Positions 51,159 through 60,228 of a stretch of 64,000 bases of DNA are shown here, piece after piece. The DNA comes from Oceanobacillus_B kapialis (lineage in GTDB: Bacteria > Bacillota > Bacilli > Bacillales > Amphibacillaceae): NCBI RefSeq assembly GCF_042685265.1, contig NZ_JBHUMX010000036.1. One strand, given 5' to 3'. The stretch's first letter is position 1. Each line of letters begins with the position of its first letter. Below the pieces are notes generated by a model. It saw only the letters and a list, made by a program, of their open reading frames with translations. It had not been told where the DNA came from and made no database searches. Both the position numbers and the translations under genes were made by a program.

Positions 51159-52157
51159 ATGGATACTATTTATCTTGTAATAGGCCTCATAATTTTGATT
51201 GTAGTTTTTATTGATATTCTTTGGACCACATTATGGGTTGACGGCGCGGCTGGCCCCCTTTCTTCTCGCCTTACAAAATTAAGCTGGAAAAGCTTTCGTA
51301 TTATGAGTAGAGACAATTCCAAGTTCTTAAGCCTTGCTGGACCGATCATACTAGCTTTAACACTTCTGATGTGGATTTTATTTATATGGATTGGATGGAC
51401 GCTGTTTTTTGCAGGTGACGAGACAGCACTTATAGATACACAGAATAGAGGAACTATATCTTGGACAGATCGCATCTACTTTACTGGCTTTACTTTATTT
51501 ACGTTGGGAATAGGAGATTTTGTACCAAAAGAAGGATTTTGGCAAGTTGCAACTACCATCGCAACTGGAAGTGGAATGCTATTTGTTACCTTTGGAGTTA
51601 CTTATGTTCTTTCAGTTATCGGCGCCGTCACACAGAAACGAGCTTTTGCCGAGAATATTACTGGACTGGCTAAAAATGGACGATTGATCGTGGAACAAAG
51701 CTGGAACGGGACTGATTGTCATGACATTGACTTATTTTTAAAGGATCAGGCAAACCAGTTAACCACCTTAACCCAACAACATAAGGCATACCCAATTTTG
51801 CATTACTTTCATAATGAACATGTAGGTGAGGCTTCCTCTGTTGCAGTGGCTATATTTGATGATGCATTAACGATTTTTGCTTTCGGATTACCTAAGCAAT
51901 ACCAACCAAACAGGGTATGGCTAAATGAAGCTCGTACAAGCGTACAGAGTTATATAGGAACACTTCATTCTGCTTTTGTAAACCCAGCAGATAGCCTGCC
52001 ACCAATACCGAATTTATCTTACTTGCGATCAAGCGGATTACCAGTTGTTTCGGATAAGGAATTTGAGCAAAGCATGTCAGAGCTGGTGGAAAGGCGAAAG
52101 CAGTTATTAGGTATGGTTGAAGCAGATGCTAGGAGATGGAAAGAGGTTAAAAAATAA
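51159..52157 (+). CDS. K+-channel-like membrane protein (Ion_trans_2 type)
   Basis: A 332-residue protein with an N-terminal hydrophobic segment (LVIGLIILIVVFIDILWTT), a second (LALTLLMWILFIWIGWTLFF), a pore loop with filter TLGIGDF (115-121), a third (MLFVTFGVTYVLSVIGAV) and a cytoplasmic domain of about 170 residues. TxGxGDF replaces the classical TVGYGD, so selectivity could be altered. ATG at 51159 follows AAAAGGAGAG; the frame to 51111 is unused. Terminator downstream. A single unit. Confidence 0.82.
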   Translation: MDTIYLVIGLIILIVVFIDILWTTLWVDGAAGPLSSRLTKLSWKSFRIMSRDNSKFLSLAGPIILALTLLMWILFIWIGWTLFFAGDETALIDTQNRGTISWTDRIYFTGFTLFTLGIGDFVPKEGFWQVATTIATGSGMLFVTFGVTYVLSVIGAVTQKRAFAENITGLAKNGRLIVEQSWNGTDCHDIDLFLKDQANQLTTLTQQHKAYPILHYFHNEHVGEASSVAVAIFDDALTIFAFGLPKQYQPNRVWLNEARTSVQSYIGTLHSAFVNPADSLPPIPNLSYLRSSGLPVVSDKEFEQSMSELVERRKQLLGMVEADARRWKEVKK

Positions 52158-52175
52158 TACTATTTTAGAAAAAAC

Positions 52176-52215
52176 TCGAACTCGCTCGTCTTTTAGCGAG
52201 TGTGTACGTTTTTCT
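52176..52215 (+). terminator. terminator of the channel gene
   Basis: ACTCGCT / AGCGAGT with an 8-base loop is followed by GTGTACGTTTTTC. It lies about 24 bp past the stop. Confidence 0.7.
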
Positions 52216-52287
52216 TATACTTTTTGTATTATAATAAGTTCTATAATAATCAATATGAAACTAAGCCCTTCGCCTTTTACCGTTTCC

Positions 52288-52926
52288 TTATTCAATTCCA
52301 AAGACCTCATGCGCTTTATTAAGATTTCCTTCAAAGTAGTAGGTAAAGTTTTGATCAAATTCTGTAGGCGCCTGCTCCGTCAAGTATTTCACTTCAATGT
52401 TTTTTTCCAAAACATACTGATGTAATTCGGACATGGAAGATAAATTATTCCATACGTTCATTACAGAACCATCATACAAGTGTATATTATATTCCGGGCT
52501 GACTTTTGAGGGTTCAAAGGGGCTATCCGTTTTAATTGTTACTTTTTCCTCATGGCGAATCTCTGTGGACACATATTCTACATCTTCCCATTTTGCTGTA
52601 CTGTGCAAAAAGACACGATGTTTAACAATTTCTTCTTTACTTACCGCAGAAAACCATAAAGAAGAAATAACGAGAAGAACTATAGATAAAGTAAGTAAGA
52701 TAGGTATAACTTTCTTACTTATAGTGGTAAGTGTCACATACTTTTTAAATAGAACAAGCAAAATAGTCACTACAGCCAGGTACTTCGTCCAATGAAGAAT
52801 CGGGGTTATAAATGAAATGTACGTATGGGATTGCAAACACACATAATAGAGTCCAAGTATGAACCTTTCTATAAATAAATAAACAATCGTAATCAAAAAT
52901 GCTAAGCTGAGTAACTTCTTAACCAA
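52288..52926 (-). CDS. membrane protein with outer domain, function unknown
   Basis: A 212-residue protein with three membrane segments (LLSLAFLITIVYLFIERFI, LHWTKYLAVVTILLVLF, VIPILLTLSIVLLVISSLW) followed by about 110 residues that should lie outside (HLYDGSVMNVWNNLSSM...). It starts TTG. No family recognised. Confidence 0.65.
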   Translation of the reverse strand: MVKKLLSLAFLITIVYLFIERFILGLYYVCLQSHTYISFITPILHWTKYLAVVTILLVLFKKYVTLTTISKKVIPILLTLSIVLLVISSLWFSAVSKEEIVKHRVFLHSTAKWEDVEYVSTEIRHEEKVTIKTDSPFEPSKVSPEYNIHLYDGSVMNVWNNLSSMSELHQYVLEKNIEVKYLTEQAPTEFDQNFTYYFEGNLNKAHEVFGIE

Positions 52927-53127
52927 GTCAATTCACCCACTCCCTTTTAGGAAAATTCAGTTAATCTGTATTTAATTATATCTATTCCATGTAACCCATG
53001 CAAAAGGACTTACCAGAACACTCCTTTTTTACTCAAACAGTCGTACTCACACTACCACTTAACTACATGCAATTTTAAAATTGTAAACCCTATATTCGTT
53101 GGTACATAACAAACTTTTAAAACAAAA

Positions 53128-53171
53128 ATAGCTGGAATGAGCTCGGTTCAATACCGTACTCACTCCAGCCA
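53128..53171 (-). terminator. terminator of the dihydrouridine synthase gene
   Basis: GCTGGAATGAGCTCGG pairs with CCG..ACTCACTCCAGC around a short loop. On the minus strand it is followed by TATTTTTGTTTT. Confidence 0.8.
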
Positions 53172-53197
53172 GTTAACTACTTTATAAAGGGGTCAAG

Positions 53198-54193
53198 TTA
53201 ATTAACACTACCCTGCTCAACAGCCTCTTCAGCATTCTGCTCCCTAAAGCTATCAAGCAATGCACGCACTTCATCTGTTGATTCTGTACTCATCAATTGA
53301 TTCCTTAATTCGCTCGCTCCACGGAATCCGCGAACATAAATTTTAAAGAAACGACGGAGCGGCTTCATCGGGCGTGGCTCTATTTCTGCATACTTATCAT
53401 GCAGATCCAGCTGCATTCTTAAAAGATCCAGGTACTCTTCACTACTATGCTCTTTCGGCTCTTTTTCAAAGGCGAATGGATTTGTGAAAACACCGCGTCC
53501 TATCATGACACCGTCAACGCCGTACTTCTCAACAAGCTCCATCCCAGTTTGACGATCTGGAATATCCCCATTAATCGTCAATAGTGTGTCTGGTGCTACC
53601 TCGTCACGAAGCTTCTTAATTTCCGGAATTAACTCCCAATGGGCGTCGACCTTACTCATTTCTTTTCTTGTACGCAGGTGAATGGAAAGATTTACAATGT
53701 CTTGCTCCAAAAGATGTCGTAACCAGTCGAACCATTCCTCTATCTTTGTGTAACCAAGTCGTGTTTTCACACTTACTGGTAATCCACCAGCTTTGGCAGC
53801 TTGGATCAGCTCTGCTGCAACTTCCGGACGACGAATCAGGCCACTTCCTTTTCCGTTTCCAGCAACATTAGCTACAGGACAACCCATATTGATATCCAAA
53901 CCTTTAAATCCCATCTCGGCCATTCCGATACTCATTTGCCGAAAGTATTCAGGTTTGTCTCCCCATATATGGGCTACCATTGGTTGTTCATCCTCAGTAA
54001 ACGTCAAACGCCCACGCACACTTTGTTTTCCATCTGGATGACAATAGCTCTCAGAGTTTGTGAACTCAGTAAAAAATACATCAGGCCTTCCAGCTTCACT
54101 TATTACATGTCGAAAAACGACATCTGTTACATCTTCCATTGGTGCTAATATAAAAAACGGCCGTGGTAAATCACGCCAGAAATTCTCTTTCAT
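53198..54193 (-). CDS. dus: tRNA-dihydrouridine synthase
   Basis: A 331-residue FMN-binding TIM barrel. It has ILAPMEDVTD at the N-terminus, the catalytic Cys105 in INMGCPVANVAGNGKGSGL, VKTRLGY, and LTINGDIPD with GVMIGRGVF (FMN phosphate). It reduces uridine to dihydrouridine in tRNA D-loops, using NADPH. Bacillus has two Dus proteins; this looks like the YfjN type. ATG after GAGGATTTGAATCTAT. Single unit. Confidence 0.93.
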   Translation of the reverse strand: MKENFWRDLPRPFFILAPMEDVTDVVFRHVISEAGRPDVFFTEFTNSESYCHPDGKQSVRGRLTFTEDEQPMVAHIWGDKPEYFRQMSIGMAEMGFKGLDINMGCPVANVAGNGKGSGLIRRPEVAAELIQAAKAGGLPVSVKTRLGYTKIEEWFDWLRHLLEQDIVNLSIHLRTRKEMSKVDAHWELIPEIKKLRDEVAPDTLLTINGDIPDRQTGMELVEKYGVDGVMIGRGVFTNPFAFEKEPKEHSSEEYLDLLRMQLDLHDKYAEIEPRPMKPLRRFFKIYVRGFRGASELRNQLMSTESTDEVRALLDSFREQNAEEAVEQGSVN

Positions 54194-54373
54194 ATAGATT
54201 CAAATCCTCTCATTGCAAAATAACAGGGCAATTCTTTTCACAAAACAAAAAAAGCAGAAAAACGCTCCTGCTCCTTCTATATTTATACCATGAGAAGGTA
54301 CTTTTATCAAATTGGTTGGGATGTTTAATCTTTCTGTAAGTGCTTTTTAGTTATTTACTATTCCATACTAAAA

Positions 54374-54766
54374 TCAGCAACCACAGCTATCTATTTGGAC
54401 AATATCAGAAGATGTATCTGTAACTGGAAAGTTCATTTCTCTCCATGCTGCAATTCCCCCGGTCAGTTCTCTCACTTTATAACCGCGTTCTAATAGGAAT
54501 GTTGCTACTTTAGCAGCTGTGTTACACCAAACATCCCAACAATAAACTACAATTTCTTTATCTTTAGGTATTTCATGTAATCGTTTTGCCAGCTCTTGTT
54601 GAGGAATAATATTTGCACCTTTTATTGTTAAACTTCTTACATGGTTAGGACCGTTTCTTACGTCTATCAAAAAATATTGTTCTGGAGCAGTTTGTTCGGC
54701 TCTCAAATAATCCATTGGGCTAATTGTTGCTTCTAATCTTGCATTAAAATAATCAAGTGCATTCAT
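54374..54766 (-). CDS. rhodanese-like domain protein
   Basis: A 130-residue single rhodanese domain: IDVRNGPNHV near 34-43, catalytic Cys76 in VVYCWDVWCN with a second Cys81, and LTGGIAAWREM. A CGC triad forms the last three residues, so it may carry or relay sulfane sulfur. It follows a MarR gene by 20 bp, in one operon, so it probably responds to a reactive sulfur, thiol or oxidant signal. ATG after GGAGGTAATTTATT. Confidence 0.88.
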   Translation of the reverse strand: MNALDYFNARLEATISPMDYLRAEQTAPEQYFLIDVRNGPNHVRSLTIKGANIIPQQELAKRLHEIPKDKEIVVYCWDVWCNTAAKVATFLLERGYKVRELTGGIAAWREMNFPVTDTSSDIVQIDSCGC

Positions 54767-54786
54767 AATAAATTACCTCCATTTTT

Positions 54787-55206
54787 TTATAGGCTTGTCC
54801 AAATTTTAATAAAGAAATCCTTTAATAATTGTTTTTCTTGCTCGTCTAGAGGACCTAATACTTCTAATTCTGTATTAATTAGAAACTCCCACCGTGATTT
54901 TAAAACTTCATTGCCTTTTTGTTTTATTAAAAGACTATAGGATCTTCTGTCTTTCGGGTTCCTTGTTCTCTCTACAAACCCCAATGTCTCCAAGTGATCA
55001 ATATGGCTTACCATTGTTGTTCGATCAATACGCAGATTTTCAGCTATGTCTTTTTGTGATGAGTAAGGATTCTCCTCAACAAACAAAAGTACTCCGTATT
55101 GTCTAGCATTAATCTCAAAAGGTTTTAGCCCTTCAGCAAACTTGGTTTCCATTTGCTGAAGTACTTTTCCAAATAAAAAACCATAAGGTTGATTCCATTT
55201 TTCCAA
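54787..55206 (-). CDS. MarR-family regulator
   Basis: A 139-residue MarR protein with its winged helix (SSQKDIAENLRIDRTTMVSHIDHLETLGFVERTRNPKDRR) starting near residue 54. It begins at TTG (55206) nine bases after AAAGGAG. No Cys is visible, so a direct thiol sensor is not supported. It should repress itself and the rhodanese gene at the palindrome upstream. Confidence 0.9.
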   Translation of the reverse strand: MEKWNQPYGFLFGKVLQQMETKFAEGLKPFEINARQYGVLLFVEENPYSSQKDIAENLRIDRTTMVSHIDHLETLGFVERTRNPKDRRSYSLLIKQKGNEVLKSRWEFLINTELEVLGPLDEQEKQLLKDFFIKIWTSL

Positions 55207-55239
55207 ACGTGATTTCTCCTTTCTGGATAGTCAGCTTAA

Positions 55240-55265
55240 TATATAATCAGTTTACTGATTATATA
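55240..55265 (-). promoter_or_regulatory. MarR operator, perfect palindrome
   Basis: TATATAATCAGT-TT-ACTGATTATATA is a perfect 12-2-12 palindrome, 34 bp upstream of the MarR start codon, in the MarR/spo0M intergenic region. It has the form expected for a MarR dimer and probably controls the MarR-rhodanese operon. Confidence 0.82.
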
Positions 55266-55430
55266 TTGATTACAAGTACTAAAATATAAATTTATATAAA
55301 AATACAACCAAAAAAATTCAAAAAATTCTTTTATATTAGAAGTTGAAATAGTACTATTAGATTGTACGTATGTAAAATATTCTAGCTGAAAACGAATGGA
55401 ATCTTTTCCAAATAAGAAGGAGGAATGTTT

Positions 55431-56195
55431 ATGTTTAACAAAATGCTTTCAAGTATTGGAATCGGCAGTGCCAAGGTGGATGCACAGCTAGACAACACCC
55501 AGTGTATAGCAGGTGAAACCGTTAAGGGTGTTGTCAAAATTGTAGGAGGAAAAACAGAACAGCAAATCGACCAAATTTATCTGTCTGTTAACACGAAGTA
55601 CATTAAAGAAAGAGATGACAAGAAATACAGTGTTGATGTAATAATCGATAAATTTAAAATCACGGATTCTCTTTTAGTAAAGCCTGAAGAGCAGATAGAA
55701 TTCCCTTTTTCTTTTGTCTTACCGGAAGACACTCCACTAACAGCAGGAAGAACTAAAGTGTGGTTAAGCACAGGTTTGGACATTAAAAATGCAATTGACC
55801 CTGGTGATAAAGATTCTATCGAGGTCAAGCCCTCACCAGAAGTCGCTGCAGTATTGGAAGCTGTTCATACCCTAGGATTCTCACTACGTGAAGTGGAAAC
55901 AAAAGAAGCCCCCCGCCGAATTAGAGGAAGACTTCCATTTATTCAAGAGTTTGAATATGTGCCAAGGTCTGGTCCTTATAAAGGAGTACTAGATGAAATT
56001 GAGTTACTATTTACTCCGACAGGTAATGGCCAAGTAGAAGTTATCATGCAAATAGACAAACGGGCAAGAGGACTTTCTGGATTATTCGCAGAAGCATTGG
56101 GTCAAGATGAATCCTATGTTCGTTTCGAAGTATCAAAAACCAATGCCCCTGAAATACAACAAACGATTCGAAATATAATTGACCAATACAGCTAG
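55431..56195 (+). CDS. spo0M: Spo0M sporulation-control protein
   Basis: A 254-residue arrestin-like protein, complete and of normal length. Family features are SSIGIGSAKVDAQLDN, the beta-sandwich with GETVKGVVKI, and RGRLPFIQEFEYVP. Bacillus Spo0M affects the phosphorelay that starts sporulation; its mechanism is not settled. The second ATG (55431) lies seven bases after AAGGAGG; the first (55425) is too close. Terminator downstream. Its presence fits a sporulating bacterium. Confidence 0.93.
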   Translation: MFNKMLSSIGIGSAKVDAQLDNTQCIAGETVKGVVKIVGGKTEQQIDQIYLSVNTKYIKERDDKKYSVDVIIDKFKITDSLLVKPEEQIEFPFSFVLPEDTPLTAGRTKVWLSTGLDIKNAIDPGDKDSIEVKPSPEVAAVLEAVHTLGFSLREVETKEAPRRIRGRLPFIQEFEYVPRSGPYKGVLDEIELLFTPTGNGQVEVIMQIDKRARGLSGLFAEALGQDESYVRFEVSKTNAPEIQQTIRNIIDQYS

Positions 56196-56219
56196 AAGTT
56201 ACATAGAGTTAGAGCCTGA

Positions 56220-56252
56220 AAAACAGCTCAGTTGTTTGAGCTGTTTTTTTGT
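56220..56252 (+). terminator. terminator of spo0M
   Basis: AAAACAGCTCA / TGAGCTGTTTT with a 7-base loop is followed by a T run. Confidence 0.88.
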
Positions 56253-56267
56253 TTTGCAATTAAACAA

Positions 56268-56498
56268 TTATACTTCGGGCATTGTGAATTTCATTATCAT
56301 AGAGCCGCGCCATTCTTCAACCTCTGAAAAAATATCATGAAGAATCTCCGTTGCTCTCTCTTCAGAGTGGTACTTTCCTAGTACTTTATGGTCGCTTAAT
56401 GTAGATCCGTAAATTACACCTACTACTTTTTTTCCACTTACCATAACTTCATGTACGTTTATTAAACTCTGTTTGTTTTGCGTGAAGATCCATAACAT
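56268..56498 (-). CDS. small soluble protein, function unknown
   Basis: A 76-residue protein, MLWIFTQNKQSLINVHEVMV, with a middle part GVIYGSTLSDHKVLGKYHSEERA. ATG at 56498 lies seven bases after GGGTG. The pattern (WIFTQNK, LGKY..EERA) recalls small hypothetical proteins found in Bacillales, some on prophages. Function unknown. A possible second gene overlaps upstream (see rejected list). Confidence 0.55.
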   Translation of the reverse strand: MLWIFTQNKQSLINVHEVMVSGKKVVGVIYGSTLSDHKVLGKYHSEERATEILHDIFSEVEEWRGSMIMKFTMPEV

Positions 56499-56650
56499 AT
56501 GAAACACCCTTTTTGTTTTTTAAGTTTAATCTATTATACGTACGTTTTTCTTTTATAAAAGTTTCGTGGATGGTCATTGTCTCGCTCGTACAATTAACTA
56601 AAAAAGTTGCCCCATTATCTGAGATTGATAGTTTGAAGGCCTTTTGAAAT

Positions 56651-57199
56651 TTAAGAATCATACCATTTGAGAAAAGTGTCCTTCTCTATTACATTCAAAA
56701 TACACGGCTCATTAGCTTGTATTTCTAGCTTTGTATGTTCCATTGGAAATTCTGATTCCACACCAACTTTAATATATGGCAGTTTTTCCTGTGCTTTTAA
56801 AGATCGAATATTGGATGTCTTGGCCCCAGCAAACACATAAACTAGGCACAATTCTGTAAAAGCAGTATAGAGAATTTCTGACTTAGCTAATTGGTTGTAA
56901 CCTTTCCCCCAATATTGATGTCCTATCCAAGTACCAATATGACAAGTCTTATTAGAAGTATCTATGTCTTTTAACGTTATAACTCCAATTAGCTCATTAT
57001 TTTCATTGAAAATAACTCTTGAAAGTTGCTTTCCTAATTTTTCTTGTTCCATTACAAACTCAATAAAACCAATGGTTCCTTTAAGTGAAGTCTGATCGCT
57101 AGTAAGCCCCAAGGCATCTTTAATTTGAGGTGCAGATGATAAGGATGAGATTAATTTTGCGTATTTCTTGTTATGGGGTAATAAATCTACTTTAGTCAT
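56651..57199 (-). CDS. GNAT-family N-acetyltransferase (RimL-like)
   Basis: A 182-residue acetyltransferase-fold protein with SRVIFNENNELIGVITLKDID, CHIGTWIGHQYWGKGYN (acetyl-CoA binding motif A, Q/R-x-x-G-x-G/A variant: GHQYWGKGYN) and FAGAKTSNIRSLKAQEKL. RimL-type members acetylate protein N-termini or small amines. ATG after GGAGGGATTAGC. Single unit, substrate unknown. Confidence 0.82.
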   Translation of the reverse strand: MTKVDLLPHNKKYAKLISSLSSAPQIKDALGLTSDQTSLKGTIGFIEFVMEQEKLGKQLSRVIFNENNELIGVITLKDIDTSNKTCHIGTWIGHQYWGKGYNQLAKSEILYTAFTELCLVYVFAGAKTSNIRSLKAQEKLPYIKVGVESEFPMEHTKLEIQANEPCILNVIEKDTFLKWYDS

Positions 57200-57319
57200 G
57201 CTAATCCCTCCTTAAAAAATTACCTCAATATACTAGTATCTCCACCATAATTATTCGGTGTAAATCAAAGAATATCCTTCTTTAACTATACTCCACGTTA
57301 CTATAAAAACATACTAGCA

Positions 57320-58549
57320 CTACCCACACTTCTGATTCACACTCTCTTGAACATTTACTGATCTTCCCCTCACAACAATCTGGAATATCACAAACCCGAT
57401 TAACATTAATCCACTGACAAAAATAAAACCAAATCCTGCCGAGAAGCGATCAATTAAAATTCCTAACCCAGGAGAGAAGACTGCCTGAAGCACAAGAGAT
57501 ATAGCCATCCAAACAGACATCGCCCGTCCCATGAAAGATTTAGGAACTGTCTCCATAATTGTTGTATTCATTAAAATCCTAAGTGAAGAGTTACATAGTC
57601 CAAATAGTAGACTGCCTAAAAACAGAATTGCTATATAGTGATTCCATGCTAACGCAAATAAAACACTGATTGATAAAAGAAAGAAAAGTATTACGGTTAG
57701 CCTGTTAGATAACCTCTTTGCAAGCGGGGCAGCGATTAGACCAGATAAGAATCCGCCAACACCATAAAACAGATCAGCTAATCCAAAGTCGATGGAATTA
57801 CCATTTACAGTATTGCTAACATATTCTGGTAGGACGACATTGTACATCATTGTAGCAACTAAAGGCACAATGGCAGCAATACCCAAAAATAATACATTAG
57901 GCTTTTTCATTAAAAAGTTAATTCCTTCTTTAAAAGAAGTATAAAAGGTATCACTACTACTTTCTCTTATAATAGATTTATGTTGGACTCGATAAATAAA
58001 AAGACTACTAATCAAAAAGGAAATTGCATTAAAAACTAATATAAATTCGAATCCAAAGTATTGATAAAATATTCCTGAAGCCCCACCGGCAGTAAACATT
58101 CCGACCTGTAAACAGATTTCAATTAAAGAATTGCCATTAATCAATTCACCTTCTGTTACAAGCTCTTGTAATAGACTTCTTGATGTCGACATGTATGTCG
58201 TCCAGCCCATCCCGTTTACAATAGAGAAAAGATAAAGATACCCTACTTTAAATTCGTCTAACACAAACAATGCTGCTATACCGAATATCGCAAGAGCTTG
58301 AATGAAGTATGTCCAAATAATTATCGTTTTTCGATTAATTCTATCTGTCAAAATTCCTATAAGTGGGGAGATCATAAAGCCTGCTATTACATTTAATGCA
58401 AGCATAAACCCAACTGCTGTAGTGGAATTTGTTTGATCCATTAAGTACCAATTTGCCCCTACCGTACTCATCCCCACACCAAATGCATATATGATTTCGG
58501 AAAGGAAAAAGTTACGGAAGTTTCTTACTTTTAACATGCTAAAAACCAA
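57320..58549 (-). CDS. MFS drug-efflux transporter, DHA3 type
   Basis: A 409-residue major facilitator with 12 membrane segments. The DHA3 pattern ADRINRKTI-like LTDRINRKTIIIWTYF and NSLIEICLQVGMFTAGGASG suggests macrolide or drug efflux relatives. TTG start at 58549 lies seven bases after GGGAGGT; the ATG at 58537 is further. It is 20 bp after the FMN reductase gene and probably cotranscribed; the divergent LysR protein may control both. Confidence 0.85.
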   Translation of the reverse strand: MVFSMLKVRNFRNFFLSEIIYAFGVGMSTVGANWYLMDQTNSTTAVGFMLALNVIAGFMISPLIGILTDRINRKTIIIWTYFIQALAIFGIAALFVLDEFKVGYLYLFSIVNGMGWTTYMSTSRSLLQELVTEGELINGNSLIEICLQVGMFTAGGASGIFYQYFGFEFILVFNAISFLISSLFIYRVQHKSIIRESSSDTFYTSFKEGINFLMKKPNVLFLGIAAIVPLVATMMYNVVLPEYVSNTVNGNSIDFGLADLFYGVGGFLSGLIAAPLAKRLSNRLTVILFFLLSISVLFALAWNHYIAILFLGSLLFGLCNSSLRILMNTTIMETVPKSFMGRAMSVWMAISLVLQAVFSPGLGILIDRFSAGFGFIFVSGLMLIGFVIFQIVVRGRSVNVQESVNQKCG

Positions 58550-58569
58550 TTTTCTTACCTCCCTTATAG

Positions 58570-59127
58570 TTACTTCAACTTTATCTCGCGTTCTAAAGTT
58601 CTTTGAATTTGGCTTGCATTACGCAATGCTTGCTCATCCTGCAGTATTTCAGCTGGTTTGTTTCCTTTACCAAGCACATATCCTTCAAAAGAAATACCTA
58701 TAAAGTCAAAGATGTACTGAAATTGCTGAATTAAAGGTAATCCTTTTAGTAAAGGGTTGTCTCCCCCTACTGCAATTACGTATGCCTTTTTGACAGCCAT
58801 CACTTTTTTAAAATCGGTATATCTTTCATCCTTTAAAGTCTGTGACCACCGATCAATAAATAATTTCATGGTTCCAGACATGCTGAACCAATAAATAGGT
58901 GTTGCAAATAGTAAAATGTCACAATCTAGAACCCTATCAATGATCGCTTTGTAATCATCAGTCACTTCTTTAAACCCACCTTGACTATGTCGCTCATCGT
59001 TAATTGGTTTAATGTGATAATCCTTTAAATAAATTTTCTCTACAGGTAAACCTTGAATAACTCTTTCTGTAAGGGTCTCGGTATTACCAGTGACCCTTGT
59101 TCCTCCATAAATGACTCCAATTTTCAT
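58570..59127 (-). CDS. NAD(P)H-dependent FMN reductase
   Basis: A 185-residue flavodoxin-fold protein of the NADPH-dependent FMN reductase family (GVIYGGTRVTGNTETL, FATPIYWFSMSGTMKLFIDRWS). It binds FMN and could reduce azo dyes, nitro compounds or quinones. Close to YwqN. ATG after AAAGGAG. It is the first gene of the minus-strand unit with the MFS pump and is divergent from the LysR gene. Confidence 0.88.
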   Translation of the reverse strand: MKIGVIYGGTRVTGNTETLTERVIQGLPVEKIYLKDYHIKPINDERHSQGGFKEVTDDYKAIIDRVLDCDILLFATPIYWFSMSGTMKLFIDRWSQTLKDERYTDFKKVMAVKKAYVIAVGGDNPLLKGLPLIQQFQYIFDFIGISFEGYVLGKGNKPAEILQDEQALRNASQIQRTLEREIKLK

Positions 59128-59150
59128 ATTGCATGCTCCTTTATACTAAA

Positions 59151-59179
59151 TTGCTGTCTGGCTAGTCATAGCTTATAAT
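59151..59179 (+). promoter_or_regulatory. promoter of the LysR gene
   Basis: TTGCTG (59151-59156) and TATAAT (59174-59179) are separated by 17 bp. The in-frame ATG at 59178 sits inside the -10 element, which shows that translation starts further down at 59253. Confidence 0.75.
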
Positions 59180-59252
59180 GGATTTATTAATCAATAAAGA
59201 TGATTATTCTGATTACATCAATCGTAAATTTCGATTTATAGAGGTGACCAGG

Positions 59253-60146
59253 TTGGAGACAAAACAATTAATGACGTTTAAAATCGCTGCAGAGACTCTA
59301 AACTTCACGCAAACAGCGAAGATCCTTAAATTTGCACAATCCAGTGTGACTGCGCAAATTAAATCACTCGAAACAGAGCTTGATACGAAGTTATTTGAAA
59401 GATTAGGGAAAAGGTTGTATCTAACAGAGGCAGGGAAACAATTTAAAAGTTATGCGGAGAAAATGATTGCCCTTTCAGAAGAAGCTAAACTCGTTACCGG
59501 TGGGATGAAAGAGCCATCTGGCACCATTGTTATTGGAGCACAAGAAAGCCAATGTACTTACCGACTTCCACCAATATTAAAAGAATTTAAGAATCAGTTT
59601 CCTCATGTCAAGCTGGTATTTAAACCTGCTCACTCTGATGAAATGGCTAAAGAACAACTACTGAAGGGGGAACTTGATATAGCATTTATTATGGATGTAA
59701 TGAAACCAGGGGATTCACTAACCATGGAATCCTTAATTCAGGATGACATGAAACTGGTAGCTTCTCCAGATCACCCCTTAGCGAGGAAGAATAAAGTGGT
59801 CACAAAAGACTTGGAACAGGAAACCTTTCTCTTAACTGAAAAAGGATGTTCCTACCGCACCATGTTAGAGGATACTTTGCGGGATGCTCATGTTTTTCCG
59901 ACCAATAAATTTGAGTTTGTTAGTATTGAAGCAATTAAACAATGTGTTATTGCCGAATTAGGAATAGCTATCTTACCAGCTATGGTCGTAAAAAGGGATA
60001 TTGAGGAAGGCCGTATGAAAGAACTAAATTGGAAGCAATCTATTCCTTCTTTTTTCACGCAGATTGCCTGGCATAAAAATAAGGAACTGACAATACCTCT
60101 ACTATCTTTTATAGAACTAACTCGTCAGACATTGAAAGAAGAATAA
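59253..60146 (+). CDS. LysR-family transcriptional regulator
   Basis: A 297-residue LysR protein with its N-terminal winged helix (QLMTFKIAAETLNFTQTAKILKFAQSSVTAQIKSLE, near residues 5-40) and a periplasmic-binding-like effector domain (GTIVIGAQESQC). It starts at TTG 59253, five bases after GAGGTGA; the ATG at 59178 lies in the promoter. It is divergent from the FMN reductase gene and probably regulates it together with the MFS pump. Confidence 0.9.
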   Translation: METKQLMTFKIAAETLNFTQTAKILKFAQSSVTAQIKSLETELDTKLFERLGKRLYLTEAGKQFKSYAEKMIALSEEAKLVTGGMKEPSGTIVIGAQESQCTYRLPPILKEFKNQFPHVKLVFKPAHSDEMAKEQLLKGELDIAFIMDVMKPGDSLTMESLIQDDMKLVASPDHPLARKNKVVTKDLEQETFLLTEKGCSYRTMLEDTLRDAHVFPTNKFEFVSIEAIKQCVIAELGIAILPAMVVKRDIEEGRMKELNWKQSIPSFFTQIAWHKNKELTIPLLSFIELTRQTLKEE

Positions 60147-60228
60147 TTTCAAAAATTGGTTCGGTTAATTTTGATAAGAGGGAACAATTGTTCTACAATA
60201 AAGTAAAGATAATGTAGGAGTGTAGAAC

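Noticed and set aside
56449..56661. 70-residue minus-strand frame (MILKFQKAFKLSISDN)
   Set aside because: It has no ribosome binding site and overlaps the better supported 76-residue gene by about 50 bases; kept as doubtful.
59178..59252. ATG at 59178 as LysR start
   Set aside because: It lies inside the TATAAT promoter element, and the LysR helix-turn-helix begins after the TTG at 59253.
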